This document shows positions 34,292-43,242 of a DNA stretch of 43,352 nucleotides, piece after piece. The stretch's first letter is position 1; each line of letters starts with the position of its first letter. The stretch comes from DASTSN01 sp035760665. Lineage in GTDB: Bacteria; Bacteroidota; Bacteroidia; Chitinophagales; Chitinophagaceae. The translations under genes were made by a program, and so were the position numbers. Below the pieces are notes generated by a model, which made no database searches, was not told the origin of the DNA, and saw nothing but the letters and a program-made list of their open reading frames with translations. Where the stretch lies: contig DASTSN010000057.1 of NCBI GenBank assembly GCA_035760665.1, forward strand, positions 1-43,352, written 5' to 3'.

Positions 34292-35059
34292 ATGCGCATC
34301 ATTTCCTACAATGTCAACGGCATTCGCGCCGCCATCAATAAAGGCTTTCTTGACTGGCTGAAAACAGATCCTGCCGATGTGATTTGCGTGCAGGAGACAA
34401 AGGCCCTGAAAGAAAACGTGGATCACAAATCGTTTACCGATCTCGGTTACCACAATTACTGGTTTAGTGCACAAAAAAAAGGATATAGCGGCGTGGCAGT
34501 TTTTACCAAGATTAAACCCGATAATGTTGAATACGGTAATGGTCATTCCTTGAGTGATGATGAAGGCCGGGTACTGCAACTTGACTTTGGCGCTGTACGG
34601 CTGATTAACGCCTATTTTCCATCTGGAACCTCTGGCGACGAAAGACAATCTTTTAAATACGAATGGCTGGGTGAATTTTTTACCTACCTGAATACATTAA
34701 AAAAGAAACACCCGAAACTGATTCTTTGCGGCGATTATAATATTGCCCATAAGGAAATTGACATCCACGATCCTAAAGGCAACAAGAACTCTTCAGGCTT
34801 TTTGCCGGATGAGCGCAAATGGATGGATAAGTTTTTTGAAAGCGGCTGGATTGATACGTTTCGCGTCTTTCATCCCGAACCACACCGGTACAGCTGGTGG
34901 AGCCAGCGTTTTCCCAGTGTTCGTCTCAATAATAAAGGTTGGCGAATTGACTATATCAATGTAACAGAACCATTGAAAAAAAATCTGAAAGACGCCGATA
35001 TTTTTCCGGATATAAAACACAGCGATCACTGTCCCGTGTATCTTGATATCAAATTATAA
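34292..35059 (+). CDS. xth: Exodeoxyribonuclease III
   Basis: A 255-residue AP endonuclease/3'-5' exonuclease. The ATG at 34292 starts MRIISYNVNGIRAA as in the family; the longer frame from 34199 begins inside the LOG gene promoter and is unlikely. Motifs: CVQETKAL (metal-binding Glu), INAYFPSG, LCGDYNIAH, WRIDYINVT and the catalytic SDHCPVYLD at the C-terminus. It cleaves abasic sites in base-excision repair. The DUF4286 gene follows after one base. Confidence 0.94.
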   Translation: MRIISYNVNGIRAAINKGFLDWLKTDPADVICVQETKALKENVDHKSFTDLGYHNYWFSAQKKGYSGVAVFTKIKPDNVEYGNGHSLSDDEGRVLQLDFGAVRLINAYFPSGTSGDERQSFKYEWLGEFFTYLNTLKKKHPKLILCGDYNIAHKEIDIHDPKGNKNSSGFLPDERKWMDKFFESGWIDTFRVFHPEPHRYSWWSQRFPSVRLNNKGWRIDYINVTEPLKKNLKDADIFPDIKHSDHCPVYLDIKL

Positions 35060-35060
35060 C

Positions 35061-35366
35061 ATGACCGTTTACAACATCACTGTCAAAATCAATCCGGCGA
35101 TCGAAGAGGAATGGATAGCCTGGCAAAAGCAGGTATACATTCCGGCCATGATGCGCACAGAACAGTTTAGCGGTTATACATTTTACCGGTTGCTGGAGCA
35201 GGACGAACAGGATGGTATCACCTACGTATTTCAATACACACTGCCGGGTCTGCAACACTATCAGCAGTTTACCGAAAAATTTGCCCGCGATCTTCAGCAA
35301 ATGGCCTGGGAAAAATGGGGTGACCAGTTTGTCTCCTTTCAAACAATTATGGAGGCTGTGCAATAA
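35061..35366 (+). CDS. DUF4286 family protein
   Basis: A 101-residue protein from ATG 35061 (MTVYNITVKINPAIEEEW). Its small antibarrel-type pattern of strands and helices, with an acidic WIAWQKQVYIPAMM helix and a central TYVFQYTLPGLQHYQQF, matches the DUF4286 family, small proteins of the dimeric alpha/beta barrel type with unknown role. One base separates it from the xth stop, so it is co-translated. The alternative ATG at 35043 falls inside xth. Confidence 0.85.
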   Translation: MTVYNITVKINPAIEEEWIAWQKQVYIPAMMRTEQFSGYTFYRLLEQDEQDGITYVFQYTLPGLQHYQQFTEKFARDLQQMAWEKWGDQFVSFQTIMEAVQ

Positions 35367-35592
35367 GTGTGGATAAGAATAAAATTAATTTTTCCTTTAC
35401 AAGCAAAACACATAAAGCTGAAACACTGATCCACAAAGGATTTGAGCACCACTCCGTGAAACAGGCTGGCAGCAAGGATTTGCGGCTGTTGTACAAATTT
35501 TCAAAACTTTTTTTAAAATAGTGCTTTTCATACAACCCTTGTCCGGCGCGGGTTCGAAGCATTTTGCCGAATGAAAAAGTAAGTAAAAAAAT

Positions 35593-35622
35593 TTTGCCGG
35601 ATGTGAAAAGCGTCTAAATTTG
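35593..35622 (+). promoter_or_regulatory. Consensus promoter of the HU gene
   Basis: TTTG at 35593-35596 and TAAATTTG at 35615-35622 match Bacteroidota -33 and -7 boxes (18-bp spacer). The start codon at 35655 is 33 bp downstream. The rest of the 288-bp gap before it (35367-35592) has a perfect DnaA-box match at 35368-35376 and no confident gene. Confidence 0.6.
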
Positions 35623-35654
35623 TCGTCACTTCAAACATTTTAAAAAACACATCT

Positions 35655-35924
35655 ATGAACAAAGCTGAACTTATCAACAAGCTTGCAGATGATGCCGGTA
35701 TTACGAAGACACAGGCAAACGCTGCACTGGATTCTTTTGTTGAAGCTGTTACAAAAACATTAAAAGGTGGCGGAAAAGTTACCCTTGTAGGCTTCGGTAC
35801 TTTTTCTGTTTCAAAAAGAGCTGCCCGTAATGGCCGTAACCCTCAAACAGGTGAAGTAATCAAGATCAAAGCAAGAAAAGTTGCCCGCTTCAAAGCTGGT
35901 AAAGAGCTTTCTGCTAAATTGTAA
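35655..35924 (+). CDS. HU-family DNA-binding protein
   Basis: An 89-residue protein of exact HU length: N-terminal helices (MNKAELINKLADDAGITKTQ), then the beta-arm signature GFGTFSVSKRAARNGRNPQTGE with the conserved Arg-Asn-Pro at the arm tip, and the C-terminal strand (KKARKVARF-type region). Forms dimers that bend and compact DNA. Own promoter and terminator flank it, so it is monocistronic. It differs from IHF in lacking the extra C-terminal arm residues. Confidence 0.96.
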   Translation: MNKAELINKLADDAGITKTQANAALDSFVEAVTKTLKGGGKVTLVGFGTFSVSKRAARNGRNPQTGEVIKIKARKVARFKAGKELSAKL

Positions 35925-35942
35925 CAACACCTTCAAATCTTT

Positions 35943-35980
35943 AAAAAGCTCCAGCCCACCTATGTGTACCGGAGCTTTTT
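35943..35980 (+). terminator. Terminator after the HU gene
   Basis: AAAAAGCTCC (35943-35952) pairs with GGAGCTTTTT (35971-35980), a perfect 10-bp stem with an 18-base loop and a T run at its 3' end, 19 bp after the HU stop codon. Confidence 0.8.
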
Positions 35981-36062
35981 ATATTTTACGGCATGATAGC
36001 AAAAATAAATTCGGCATCTTTGCCCCTGCAAAAACGTATCATTCACCAGTAAAATAATTATT

Positions 36063-36170
36063 ATGGGAAAAGGAGATAAAAAAACGGCTAAAGGCAAACG
36101 CTTCCAGGGCTCATTCGGTAAAAGCAGACCTGCGAAACCGGCAAAAAAAGCTGCCAAAAAGAAAGCTTAA
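36063..36170 (+). CDS. 30S ribosomal protein THX
   Basis: A 35-residue, strongly basic protein (frame 36063-36170) that begins MGKGDKKTAKGKRFQGSFGK and ends in a Lys/Ala tail, as the THX family does. THX sits in a cavity of the 30S head and stabilises rRNA. A CATCTTTG element at 36015-36022 is one base off the -7 consensus, and a terminator follows 21 bp after the stop. The frame is short but the family pattern is clear. Confidence 0.93.
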   Translation: MGKGDKKTAKGKRFQGSFGKSRPAKPAKKAAKKKA

Positions 36171-36190
36171 CGTGTAAGTACTTGTGTTAC

Positions 36191-36227
36191 AAAAGGACGG
36201 GCATTGAAAGCCTGTCCTTTTATTTTT
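36191..36227 (+). terminator. Terminator after the THX gene
   Basis: AAAAGGACGGGC (36191-36202) pairs with GCCTGTCCTTTT (36210-36221; one G-T) around a 7-base loop, followed by ATTTTT. It lies between the THX stop and the convergent pdxH stop and may serve both. Confidence 0.85.
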
Positions 36228-36242
36228 CCTGCATTTTCCACA

Positions 36243-36887
36243 TCAGGGTGCCAGTCGTTCAATTGTCCATTCACCGCTATCATGTAACTCGTAACAAAGG
36301 CGGTCATGCAGGCGGCTTGGCCGTCCCTGCCAGAATTCTATCCGAAGCGGTTTTACAAGATAACCACCCCAGTGCGGTGGACGTGGTATGGCCATACCAG
36401 CCATTTCCTTTTCCAGCCGGCTGTAGTGATCGTCGAGCCAACGCCGGTTTTCAATGGGCTGGCTTTGCGGCGAAGCCCAGGCTCCAATACGGCTTCCTTC
36501 CGGCCTGGATTTAAAATACGTATCGCTTTCCGCTGCACTGATTTTTTGTACCGAACCGGTAATCCGCACCTGTCGTTCCAGTTCTTTCCAGAAAAAAACC
36601 AGGCAGGCATAAGGATTTTCTTCAAGTTGCCCACCTTTATGACTCTTGTAATTGGTGAAAAAAACAAATCCTCTCTCATCAAAACTTTTTAACAATACAA
36701 TACGGGCCGAAGGAATGCCATCCCGGGAAGCGGTAGCCAGCGTCATGGCGTTCACTTCATCTATTTCCGATTCGATCGCTTCGTTCCACCAACGTTCAAA
36801 TTGTTTGATGGGATCGGGCAGCACATCAGTTTCCAGCAATTGTTGCAAGGCATAGTCCCTGCGGATGTCTGCGATATTTTTATTCAT
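36243..36887 (-). CDS. pdxH: Pyridoxamine 5'-phosphate oxidase
   Basis: A 214-residue FMN enzyme that oxidises pyridoxamine or pyridoxine phosphate to pyridoxal phosphate. N-terminal substrate-lid part QQLLETDVLPDPIKQFERWW, FMN-binding core SARIVLLKSFDERGFVFFTN, SHKGGQLEENPYACLVFFW, then SRPEGSRIGAWASPQSQPI and the C-terminal domain RPPHWGGYLVKPLRIEFWQG with an ending WTIERLAP. Length is as expected. No neighbour in PLP synthesis; the gene stands alone. Confidence 0.96.
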   Translation of the reverse strand: MNKNIADIRRDYALQQLLETDVLPDPIKQFERWWNEAIESEIDEVNAMTLATASRDGIPSARIVLLKSFDERGFVFFTNYKSHKGGQLEENPYACLVFFWKELERQVRITGSVQKISAAESDTYFKSRPEGSRIGAWASPQSQPIENRRWLDDHYSRLEKEMAGMAIPRPPHWGGYLVKPLRIEFWQGRPSRLHDRLCYELHDSGEWTIERLAP

Positions 36888-36943
36888 TGTGTATCGGCTT
36901 TAAAACTGCGTGTAAAATTATAGAACTGTTCCCTTATAAAGAG

Positions 36944-36967
36944 TAAAAGCTCCTTTCGGAGCTTTTA
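36944..36967 (-). terminator. Terminator hairpin after the coiled-coil gene
   Basis: TAAAAGCTCC (36944-36953) pairs perfectly with GGAGCTTTTA (36958-36967) around TTTC. Read on the minus strand the stem ends in TTTTA, 36 bp past the stop codon of the coiled-coil gene. The core AGCTCC/GGAGCT is the same as in the HU terminator. Confidence 0.6.
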
Positions 36968-37002
36968 TGAACAGTTGGTTTTGGCAGTTATTTAAAAAAA
37001 GA

Positions 37003-38109
37003 TCAGACGCCACCCTGGCGGCGAAGCAGGGCGTCTCTCTCTTCGGATACCATATTTAGTTTATTCTCCAGCTCGCCTATGCGCTTGAGCTGTCCTTCGA
37101 GTTTTTTGTGTGCATCACTCAGCACCTGCAAATCGTTGTTCAACTCTTCGAGGTAGGCTACACGTTTTTGCAATTGTTGTCTTTGAAAATTCGATTCTTT
37201 TAACTTCTCCTCTGTTTCGGCAAGTTGCAGGCCCAGGTGCTGGTTTTCCTGCACAAGTGCTTGCAGTTTTGCCTTTTGCTCATCATATTCACGCACCAGC
37301 TTAACGTGAGATTCTTTCAGGTCTTCATAATCCACATTCACCATTTTTGAGCTGGCCACTTGCGATTCCAGTTTTTGCATCTTGCTCTGCAGTACGTTGA
37401 ATTCATTGTACGCATTATCGAGCATAGATGTCATTTCCCGCGTCAGATGTTCCTTTTGGCGGATATTGTTGATCTCTTTTTCTTTTTCGCCGAGTGCAAT
37501 CCGCAATTGGTTGATTTGGTTGCTCAGCTCTTCGTTCTGCTCCATCATCAGCTGCTGCTGTTCTTCCTTCTCTTTAATCACGTCAATCTGCGCCAGCAAT
37601 CGGTTAATTTTATCGTTATGCTCCATCAGGCTGTTCTGCGCCTGGCGCAATTGATTCATATAATCCGGTTTCTCTTCCTGCACCGGTAGTGCCGGTACTT
37701 CAGCAGCCAATTTTTTTGCCTCGCCCAGTTCTGTTTCTGCCTGCCGCAGGGCATCCTGTGCATATTCCAGGTTGGCGTGAACCTCATCCAGGTCTGACAC
37801 TAATTTCTTGTTCTGCCGGCGAAGTTCTTCTATTTCCATGCGGTAAATACGGGAGCTGTCTTCCGCTTCTGCCAGCCTTTCTTTGATTTCAGAAATCTCC
37901 TTATCTCTTGAATCAACTTCGTTGAAATATTTTGACTTCCAGTCTTCAATACTCTTGTTCAGCCGTTCTGTTTCTACCGAAGATGTTTTAAGGCTTCGGC
38001 GGCTGCTGAGAAAGAAATGAATGGCAATACCGAGGATCACTGCACCCAATTGCAGAATGACGATTTCCACAACAGACAATGTCAGAGCGGCCAGGATAAC
38101 TGATGTCAT
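37003..38109 (-). CDS. Membrane-anchored coiled-coil protein of unknown function
   Basis: A 368-residue protein: an N-terminal membrane span (about 10-33; VVEIVILQLGAVILGIAIHF) with a Ser-Arg-Arg stop-transfer flank, then almost continuous heptad-rich coiled coil from about 45 to 360 (for example KSKYFNEVDSRDKEISEIKE and EEQQQLMMEQNEELSNQINQ). No enzymatic motif is visible. Coiled-coil anchors of this shape occur in cell-shape and division proteins (a comparison, not a claim). A TAGATTTG element lies 51-58 bp upstream, and a terminator hairpin follows, so it is monocistronic. Confidence 0.8.
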   Translation of the reverse strand: MTSVILAALTLSVVEIVILQLGAVILGIAIHFFLSSRRSLKTSSVETERLNKSIEDWKSKYFNEVDSRDKEISEIKERLAEAEDSSRIYRMEIEELRRQNKKLVSDLDEVHANLEYAQDALRQAETELGEAKKLAAEVPALPVQEEKPDYMNQLRQAQNSLMEHNDKINRLLAQIDVIKEKEEQQQLMMEQNEELSNQINQLRIALGEKEKEINNIRQKEHLTREMTSMLDNAYNEFNVLQSKMQKLESQVASSKMVNVDYEDLKESHVKLVREYDEQKAKLQALVQENQHLGLQLAETEEKLKESNFQRQQLQKRVAYLEELNNDLQVLSDAHKKLEGQLKRIGELENKLNMVSEERDALLRRQGGV

Positions 38110-38159
38110 GAATACGGGGATGTTTAGATGAAAGAAAAATCAGGCGACTTACTTGATCA

Positions 38160-38167
38160 CAAATCTA
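38160..38167 (-). promoter_or_regulatory. TAGATTTG -7 element upstream of the coiled-coil gene
   Basis: CAAATCTA on the plus strand reads TAGATTTG on the minus strand, a full match to TAnnTTTG, 51 bp ahead of the start codon at 38109. A -33 TTTG with good spacing is not clear; a T-rich stretch lies at that position. Confidence 0.4.
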
Positions 38168-38269
38168 CTGGCAAACTAAATAAAAAAACATTTTTCTCCG
38201 CGCAGAAATCCTACAAATTATACACAAGTAATCAATCGTAAATTTCCGAATCGGCTTTAGAACAGTCGT

Positions 38270-38983
38270 TTAGCCCGTTACTAATGTGCCCACCTTTTCG
38301 CCTGTTACCACACGGCGCAGGTTTCCGGGCCTGTTCATATCAAAAACAACAATGGGCAAATGGTTTTCCATGCACAGGGTAAAAGCTGTCATGTCCATTA
38401 CACGAAGATTATTGGTAAGACATTCCTGGAAAGTGATGGTTTGGAATTTAGTGGCAGTGGGATCCTTTTCGGGGTCGGCAGTGTAAATGCCATCTACCCT
38501 GGTACCTTTCAGAATCACATCGCATTTGATTTCAATGGCCCGCAGCACGCCGGCCGTATCGGTGGTAAAGTAGGGATTACCGGTGCCGGCGCCAAATATC
38601 ACGACCCGGCCTTTTTCTACGTGCCGGATGGCGCGGCGGCGAATATACGGCTCGGCAATTTGCTCCATCTTAATAGCACTTTGCAAGCGTGTATAAACGC
38701 CAATTTTTTCCAGCCCCGCCTGCAAAGCCATACCGTTAATCACCGTGGCCAGCATGCCCATATAATCACCATGTGCTCTTTCTATGCCGGTTTCAGCTTC
38801 ATTCATGCCCCGGTAAATATTCCCCCCGCCAATCACAATAGCCACTTGCACGCCAAGATCTGTGATCGATTTGATATCCTGGGCATATTGCGAAATCACC
38901 GCCGGATCCAGACCAAAACTTTTATCCCCCATTAATGATTCACCGGATAATTTGAGCAGTACACGTTTATACTTTGGAAGCAT
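38270..38983 (-). CDS. pyrH: UMP kinase
   Basis: A 237-residue amino-acid-kinase fold enzyme that phosphorylates UMP to UDP in pyrimidine synthesis. Signatures: YKRVLLKLSGESLMGD near the start, AIVIGGGNIYRGMN, RRAIRHVEKGRVVIFGAGTG, KGTRVDGIYTADPEKDP, and the closing GNLRRVVTGEKVGT. Length and motifs are standard for bacterial PyrH. The usual frr/tsf neighbours are not adjacent in this window. A TATCTTCG sequence (minus strand, 39009-39002) near the expected -7 site is one base off consensus. Confidence 0.96.
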   Translation of the reverse strand: MLPKYKRVLLKLSGESLMGDKSFGLDPAVISQYAQDIKSITDLGVQVAIVIGGGNIYRGMNEAETGIERAHGDYMGMLATVINGMALQAGLEKIGVYTRLQSAIKMEQIAEPYIRRRAIRHVEKGRVVIFGAGTGNPYFTTDTAGVLRAIEIKCDVILKGTRVDGIYTADPEKDPTATKFQTITFQECLTNNLRVMDMTAFTLCMENHLPIVVFDMNRPGNLRRVVTGEKVGTLVTG

Positions 38984-39229
38984 GAAAAAAGATTTGCGTT
39001 GCGAAGATAGGGGATTTGATTTTCACAGTATTGTTGTAATAAAATACCGGGCATCTCACATTGCCGGCATCATATGTCCTGGTGATTTCGCTGGGAATAC
39101 TCTTTTTCCGAGCAGAAAAACTTGAAAAATTCGACCAACTACATTGATTCACGACCAATAACAATGGCGAAAGAGAGCTGAGCTGATCTTTTTTTGTAGC
39201 TTTTAAATAACAAAAGCCCCTCAACCTGC

Positions 39230-42200
39230 ATGATGAAATCACAGCTTATCTATAGCATTGAGATATGGCTTTTTTTATGCTTCTTGCCTGCATATATTTT
39301 TCCCCAGGAAACCAATAGTAATGTCTCCGGCATTGTCAAATCCGAAAGAAATGAAGTGCTGCAAAATGCGACTGTTACCGTAGTGCACGAGCCCACTAAG
39401 AATACCTATTCCACACAGACGAATGCAATGGGCTATTTCTACTTTTTTAATATTAAACCGGGAGGTCCATACAGCATCAGCATCAGCTATACAGGTTTCG
39501 AGCCCTTGTTAAAAACAAATCTTTTTATCAGCTACACTGCGCAAAATTTTTATTCCTTCCTGCAGGGCGACCTGTTTTCGGCATTTATTTTAAAAGAAAA
39601 AAATAATACGCTTGATGAAGTAACAGTAACAGCAAAAAAAGAAACTGCCCCGAGATTTGGATTGGCAACCAACATTGACCAGGAAAACATAAACGCACTT
39701 CCCTCCATCAGCCGTAGCCTGCAGGACTTTGTGCGGCTCGTACCCAATGCAAAAGTGAACGGTGATGGAGGGATATCACTGGCTGGGCAGAATAATAAAT
39801 ACAACGCTTTATTCATTGATGGTTCCAATACAAATGATGTGCTGGGGCTTGCCAATAACGGATTGGCAGGAGGCCGAACGGATGCACCACCCGTTTCAAT
39901 GGAAGCGATCGAGGAACTAAAAGTTTTACAATCGCCGTATGACGTGCAGTATAGCAACTTCACAGGTGGCAGCATAAATGCTATTACAAAATCGGGGTCT
40001 AATCAGTTCAAATCATCAGCCTGGTATTATTTCAGAAATGAAAAGATGGCCGGTAAATCACCCGTACCCGTTGAAGTACCGGGTTCCCCAGGCGTATATG
40101 CAAGAACAAAACTGGATCATTTTTTTAACCAAACTACCGGGGCCTGGACCAGCGGACCGTTTGTTAAAAACAAATTATTTTATTTCCTGCTGGCAGAATA
40201 CCAGGGCGAAGTACAGCCGCAGCCCTATAATTTTTCTGAGTACAAGGGTAACAGCAGCACACAACAAATACTTGATTTGGCAGATACGGTTCAAAAACGT
40301 TATGGATATGCTGTCGGTTCGCCGGATGGAAAAAATGAGTTGAACGTAAACCGGTTTGTGGTAAAACTGGACTGGAATCCCAATACAAAAAATAAATTCA
40401 CGTTCAGCTACCGGTACAACGACGGCGAACGAATAGCACCGCAATCCCAAAATGGCAGTACTTCCATCCGGTTTTCTAACAACAGTTACCGCCTTCGTTC
40501 AACCACCCATTCCGCCTCTTTTGAATGGAAGAGCTATTTCAGGAACGCAGCGAATAACCGTTTACTCCTAACATTCAACAATGAAGTAACCCCTGTAAAA
40601 ATAACCGGGCAGCCGTTCCCGGTTGTCAGTATTAACGACGGGCCGGGTACTATTATATTTGGCAGCAGCGGTATCGGACAGGTTAACCGATTCACCTCGT
40701 CTGCATTTACATTACTTAATATTTACAGGTTCGTAAAACGTAACCATACATTCAGCACAGGTATTGATCTGGATTTTACAAAAGTGAAAGACATTGCCCT
40801 GAACAGTTATTTTGGACAGTATCGTTACCGGGAGCTTAATGATTTTATGATGAACAAAGCCCCGTTGCGATATACCAGGACTTTATCGCTTGTTGACAAA
40901 CCAAAAAACGCCAATACGAATGCATCTGCAAATTACAACCCGTTAAGTGCCGGCTATTTTATTAATGATGAACTACGGTTTACAGACAACCTGAAACTAA
41001 CAGCAGGCATAAGAGTTGATGTGAATGTTTTGCCTTCAAAATTTCAAGAAGATCAGTATTTCAATACAACAGCCCGTAATGAAATTGCAAAGTATTATGA
41101 CCTCGAGGGAGCCGTATCCGGCAGATCGATGAAAGCTGCCTGGCAATTATCGCCACGCCTGGGATTTGCTTATAAAATACCGGAAGAGCGGCTAACCATA
41201 CGGGGTGGCGCCGGTATATTTTCAGGACATATTTTGAATGTCTGGGCTTCGCAGTTATATGTAACCCATGTTGCCAATTTAAACATCGCACCTCAGCTGT
41301 ATGGATTGTATTTTAATCCCGATCCTTACAATCAACCTGATTTCCAATCGCTGGGTATCAATCCTGAAAATACAAAAGGCACTTTGATACTGATTGCCCG
41401 TAACTATAAATACCCGGCTGTATTCCGCACATCACTCGGCATGGAAAAAAACCTTTTACGTAACTGGAATCTGTCCGCTGAATTGTTTTTGACAAAAAAT
41501 ATTTATGAAAACAAGTATACCAATGTAAACATCCTGCCGCCAATGGTGAAAGCAGCCCTCCCCGATAGTAGGAATATTTATTCGTTAAATACGATGCCGG
41601 GCAAAATACCCTTACCAGGCGGTAATCCGTACGATAATATTTTTTTATTGTCGAACTCCCATGGACAAAAAGGATTTTCGTACGGGGTTGCGGCGGTCGT
41701 GAATACAGCTATTACCAACAAGTTACAGGTAACCCTTTCGTATTGTTTCGAAAATTCCATTAATTTATTCGATCCTGTTGGCACTGGTAATACCATTGAC
41801 GGGCAATGGATCCGCCTGGAAACAGTAAATGGAAAAAATTTTGCCAGTAATTCTATTTCCGATTTTGATCTGCGGCACAGGATTAGTGCAGCATGGACAA
41901 AAAAATATACTTATAGAAAATGGTCAACACTGATCACTTTACTATATAATGGGCAATCTGGTGCTCCGTTCAGTTACGTGTATGGTGGCAGCATGATAAA
42001 CGATGCCGGAAATATCCCCCAGTTTAACGCCGATCTTATTTACATCCCCACAAATGCAGATCTTGCAAACATGATCTTTATTGCCAATGCTACTAATACT
42101 ACAGCACCGGAACAACAAAAAGCAGCACTGAATAATTATATTGAAAACGATAAATACCTGCGCAAGCACCGGGGCGAATTTGCTGAAAGAAACGGTGCAA

Positions 42201-42523
42201 GGCTTCCATTTACACACACTCTCGATTTGCGCTTTCAGCAGGATTTGACGATACAACTGAATAAAAAGAAAACCATCATCAGCATCATGTATGATGTATT
42301 TAATTTTACCAATATGCTCAATCGAAAATGGGGCAGGCTATACTTCCTCCCGAATGACAGTTACTCACTCATAACATTTGCAGGATTTGCTGATCCCGAT
42401 AAACTGATTCCGCAATATCAATTCGGACCTTTAAACGGGAAGCCCTGGTCGGTACAAAGCAGTACGACTCCCGGCAACAGCGCCAGATGGATAAGCCAGT
42501 TGGGTGTAAAAATAAATTTTTAA
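39230..42523 (+). CDS. Oar-like TonB-dependent outer-membrane receptor
   Basis: A 1097-residue outer-membrane protein. A signal peptide (about 1-24, YSIEIWLFLCFLPAYIF core) is followed by a CarboxypepD_reg-like beta-sandwich domain (about 30-115; NVSGIVKSERNEVLQNATVTVV), then a plug domain (about 125-245; RSLQDFVRLVPNAKVNGDGG, SNTNDVLGLANNGLAGGRT and VLQSPYDVQYSNFTGGSIN) and a long beta-barrel ending with a membrane-insertion-type GVKINF. This is the Oar/OmpA-like TonB-receptor type; the cargo cannot be told. No obvious TonB box precedes the plug. No SusD partner is adjacent. It converges with the LytTR regulator (5-bp gap). Confidence 0.9.
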   Translation: MMKSQLIYSIEIWLFLCFLPAYIFPQETNSNVSGIVKSERNEVLQNATVTVVHEPTKNTYSTQTNAMGYFYFFNIKPGGPYSISISYTGFEPLLKTNLFISYTAQNFYSFLQGDLFSAFILKEKNNTLDEVTVTAKKETAPRFGLATNIDQENINALPSISRSLQDFVRLVPNAKVNGDGGISLAGQNNKYNALFIDGSNTNDVLGLANNGLAGGRTDAPPVSMEAIEELKVLQSPYDVQYSNFTGGSINAITKSGSNQFKSSAWYYFRNEKMAGKSPVPVEVPGSPGVYARTKLDHFFNQTTGAWTSGPFVKNKLFYFLLAEYQGEVQPQPYNFSEYKGNSSTQQILDLADTVQKRYGYAVGSPDGKNELNVNRFVVKLDWNPNTKNKFTFSYRYNDGERIAPQSQNGSTSIRFSNNSYRLRSTTHSASFEWKSYFRNAANNRLLLTFNNEVTPVKITGQPFPVVSINDGPGTIIFGSSGIGQVNRFTSSAFTLLNIYRFVKRNHTFSTGIDLDFTKVKDIALNSYFGQYRYRELNDFMMNKAPLRYTRTLSLVDKPKNANTNASANYNPLSAGYFINDELRFTDNLKLTAGIRVDVNVLPSKFQEDQYFNTTARNEIAKYYDLEGAVSGRSMKAAWQLSPRLGFAYKIPEERLTIRGGAGIFSGHILNVWASQLYVTHVANLNIAPQLYGLYFNPDPYNQPDFQSLGINPENTKGTLILIARNYKYPAVFRTSLGMEKNLLRNWNLSAELFLTKNIYENKYTNVNILPPMVKAALPDSRNIYSLNTMPGKIPLPGGNPYDNIFLLSNSHGQKGFSYGVAAVVNTAITNKLQVTLSYCFENSINLFDPVGTGNTIDGQWIRLETVNGKNFASNSISDFDLRHRISAAWTKKYTYRKWSTLITLLYNGQSGAPFSYVYGGSMINDAGNIPQFNADLIYIPTNADLANMIFIANATNTTAPEQQKAALNNYIENDKYLRKHRGEFAERNGARLPFTHTLDLRFQQDLTIQLNKKKTIISIMYDVFNFTNMLNRKWGRLYFLPNDSYSLITFAGFADPDKLIPQYQFGPLNGKPWSVQSSTTPGNSARWISQLGVKINF

Positions 42524-42528
42524 GAAAA

Positions 42529-43242
42529 TCAAGTTGACTGAATCACTTCTATTACGTGCTGCTTATACAAGCGGCCGATAGGAATTTCTTTACGATCCAG
42601 CTGAACAGAAAGATTATTATAGCCGGTTACTTTATTTAATGAAATAATGTACGAGCGGTGTATTCGCAAAAACTTATGTTCGGATAAAAGATTTTCCATG
42701 GAGCTGATCGATTGTTTTACCAGCCAGCTTTTACCGGTAGTCATAAACACTTTTACATAATCTTTCCAGCCTTCAATGTAAAGTATTTCATTGATCAAAA
42801 TCTTCAGCATGCTCTTATCCACTTTCAGGTAGACAAACGCATCGGGGTTTGTTTTATAATCCTCGGTATGGCTGATGATTTCCTGTCCCATTAATCGTTT
42901 TACCTTGCTGACGGCTTTTAAAAAACGCTCAAAAGATACAGGCTTCACTAAATAATCAACGGCATCCAGCTCGTAACTTTCAAGTGCATATTCACGATAG
43001 GCCGTTACAAAAATAACTTTAGGCGGATGGGAAAGATTTTTCAAAAATTCCGTACCCGTGATCTTGGGCATTTTAATGTCGAGGAAAATTACATCTACCT
43101 GTTTTTCATGCAGCACGTCCATTGCCTCCACAGCTGTTTTACAAAGTGCAACAATTTCCAAACCACTCACATTAGCAATATGTGATTGCAAAACCTTTAA
43201 AGCAGGCGGTTCATCATCTACAAGCAGGCATCGAAGTTTCAT
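42529..43242 (-). CDS. LytTR-family response regulator
   Basis: A 237-residue regulator: receiver domain with Asp9-Asp10, phospho-acceptor Asp55 in FLDIKMPKITG, Thr in VTAYREYALESYELDAVDYL, Lys in LVKPVSFERF, and a C-terminal LytTR DNA-binding domain (about 135-235; FVYLKVDKSMLKI, FLRIHRSYIISLNKV and PIGRLYKQHV). LytTR proteins bind short direct repeats. Its ATG overlaps the stop of the upstream kinase (ATGA), so the pair is translationally coupled. It points toward the TonB receptor, which may be unrelated. Confidence 0.94.
   Translation of the reverse strand: MKLRCLLVDDEPPALKVLQSHIANVSGLEIVALCKTAVEAMDVLHEKQVDVIFLDIKMPKITGTEFLKNLSHPPKVIFVTAYREYALESYELDAVDYLVKPVSFERFLKAVSKVKRLMGQEIISHTEDYKTNPDAFVYLKVDKSMLKILINEILYIEGWKDYVKVFMTTGKSWLVKQSISSMENLLSEHKFLRIHRSYIISLNKVTGYNNLSVQLDRKEIPIGRLYKQHVIEVIQST

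Noticed and set aside
35369..35521. GTG-started 50-residue open frame before the HU gene
   Set aside because: GTG start, low-complexity basic content and no recognisable family; it overlaps the putative DnaA box and probably is non-coding.
35540..35575. tRNA-like GGGTTCGAAGC fragment upstream of HU
   Set aside because: The arms of a T stem do not pair and no acceptor or anticodon arm is present; not a tRNA remnant that can be supported.
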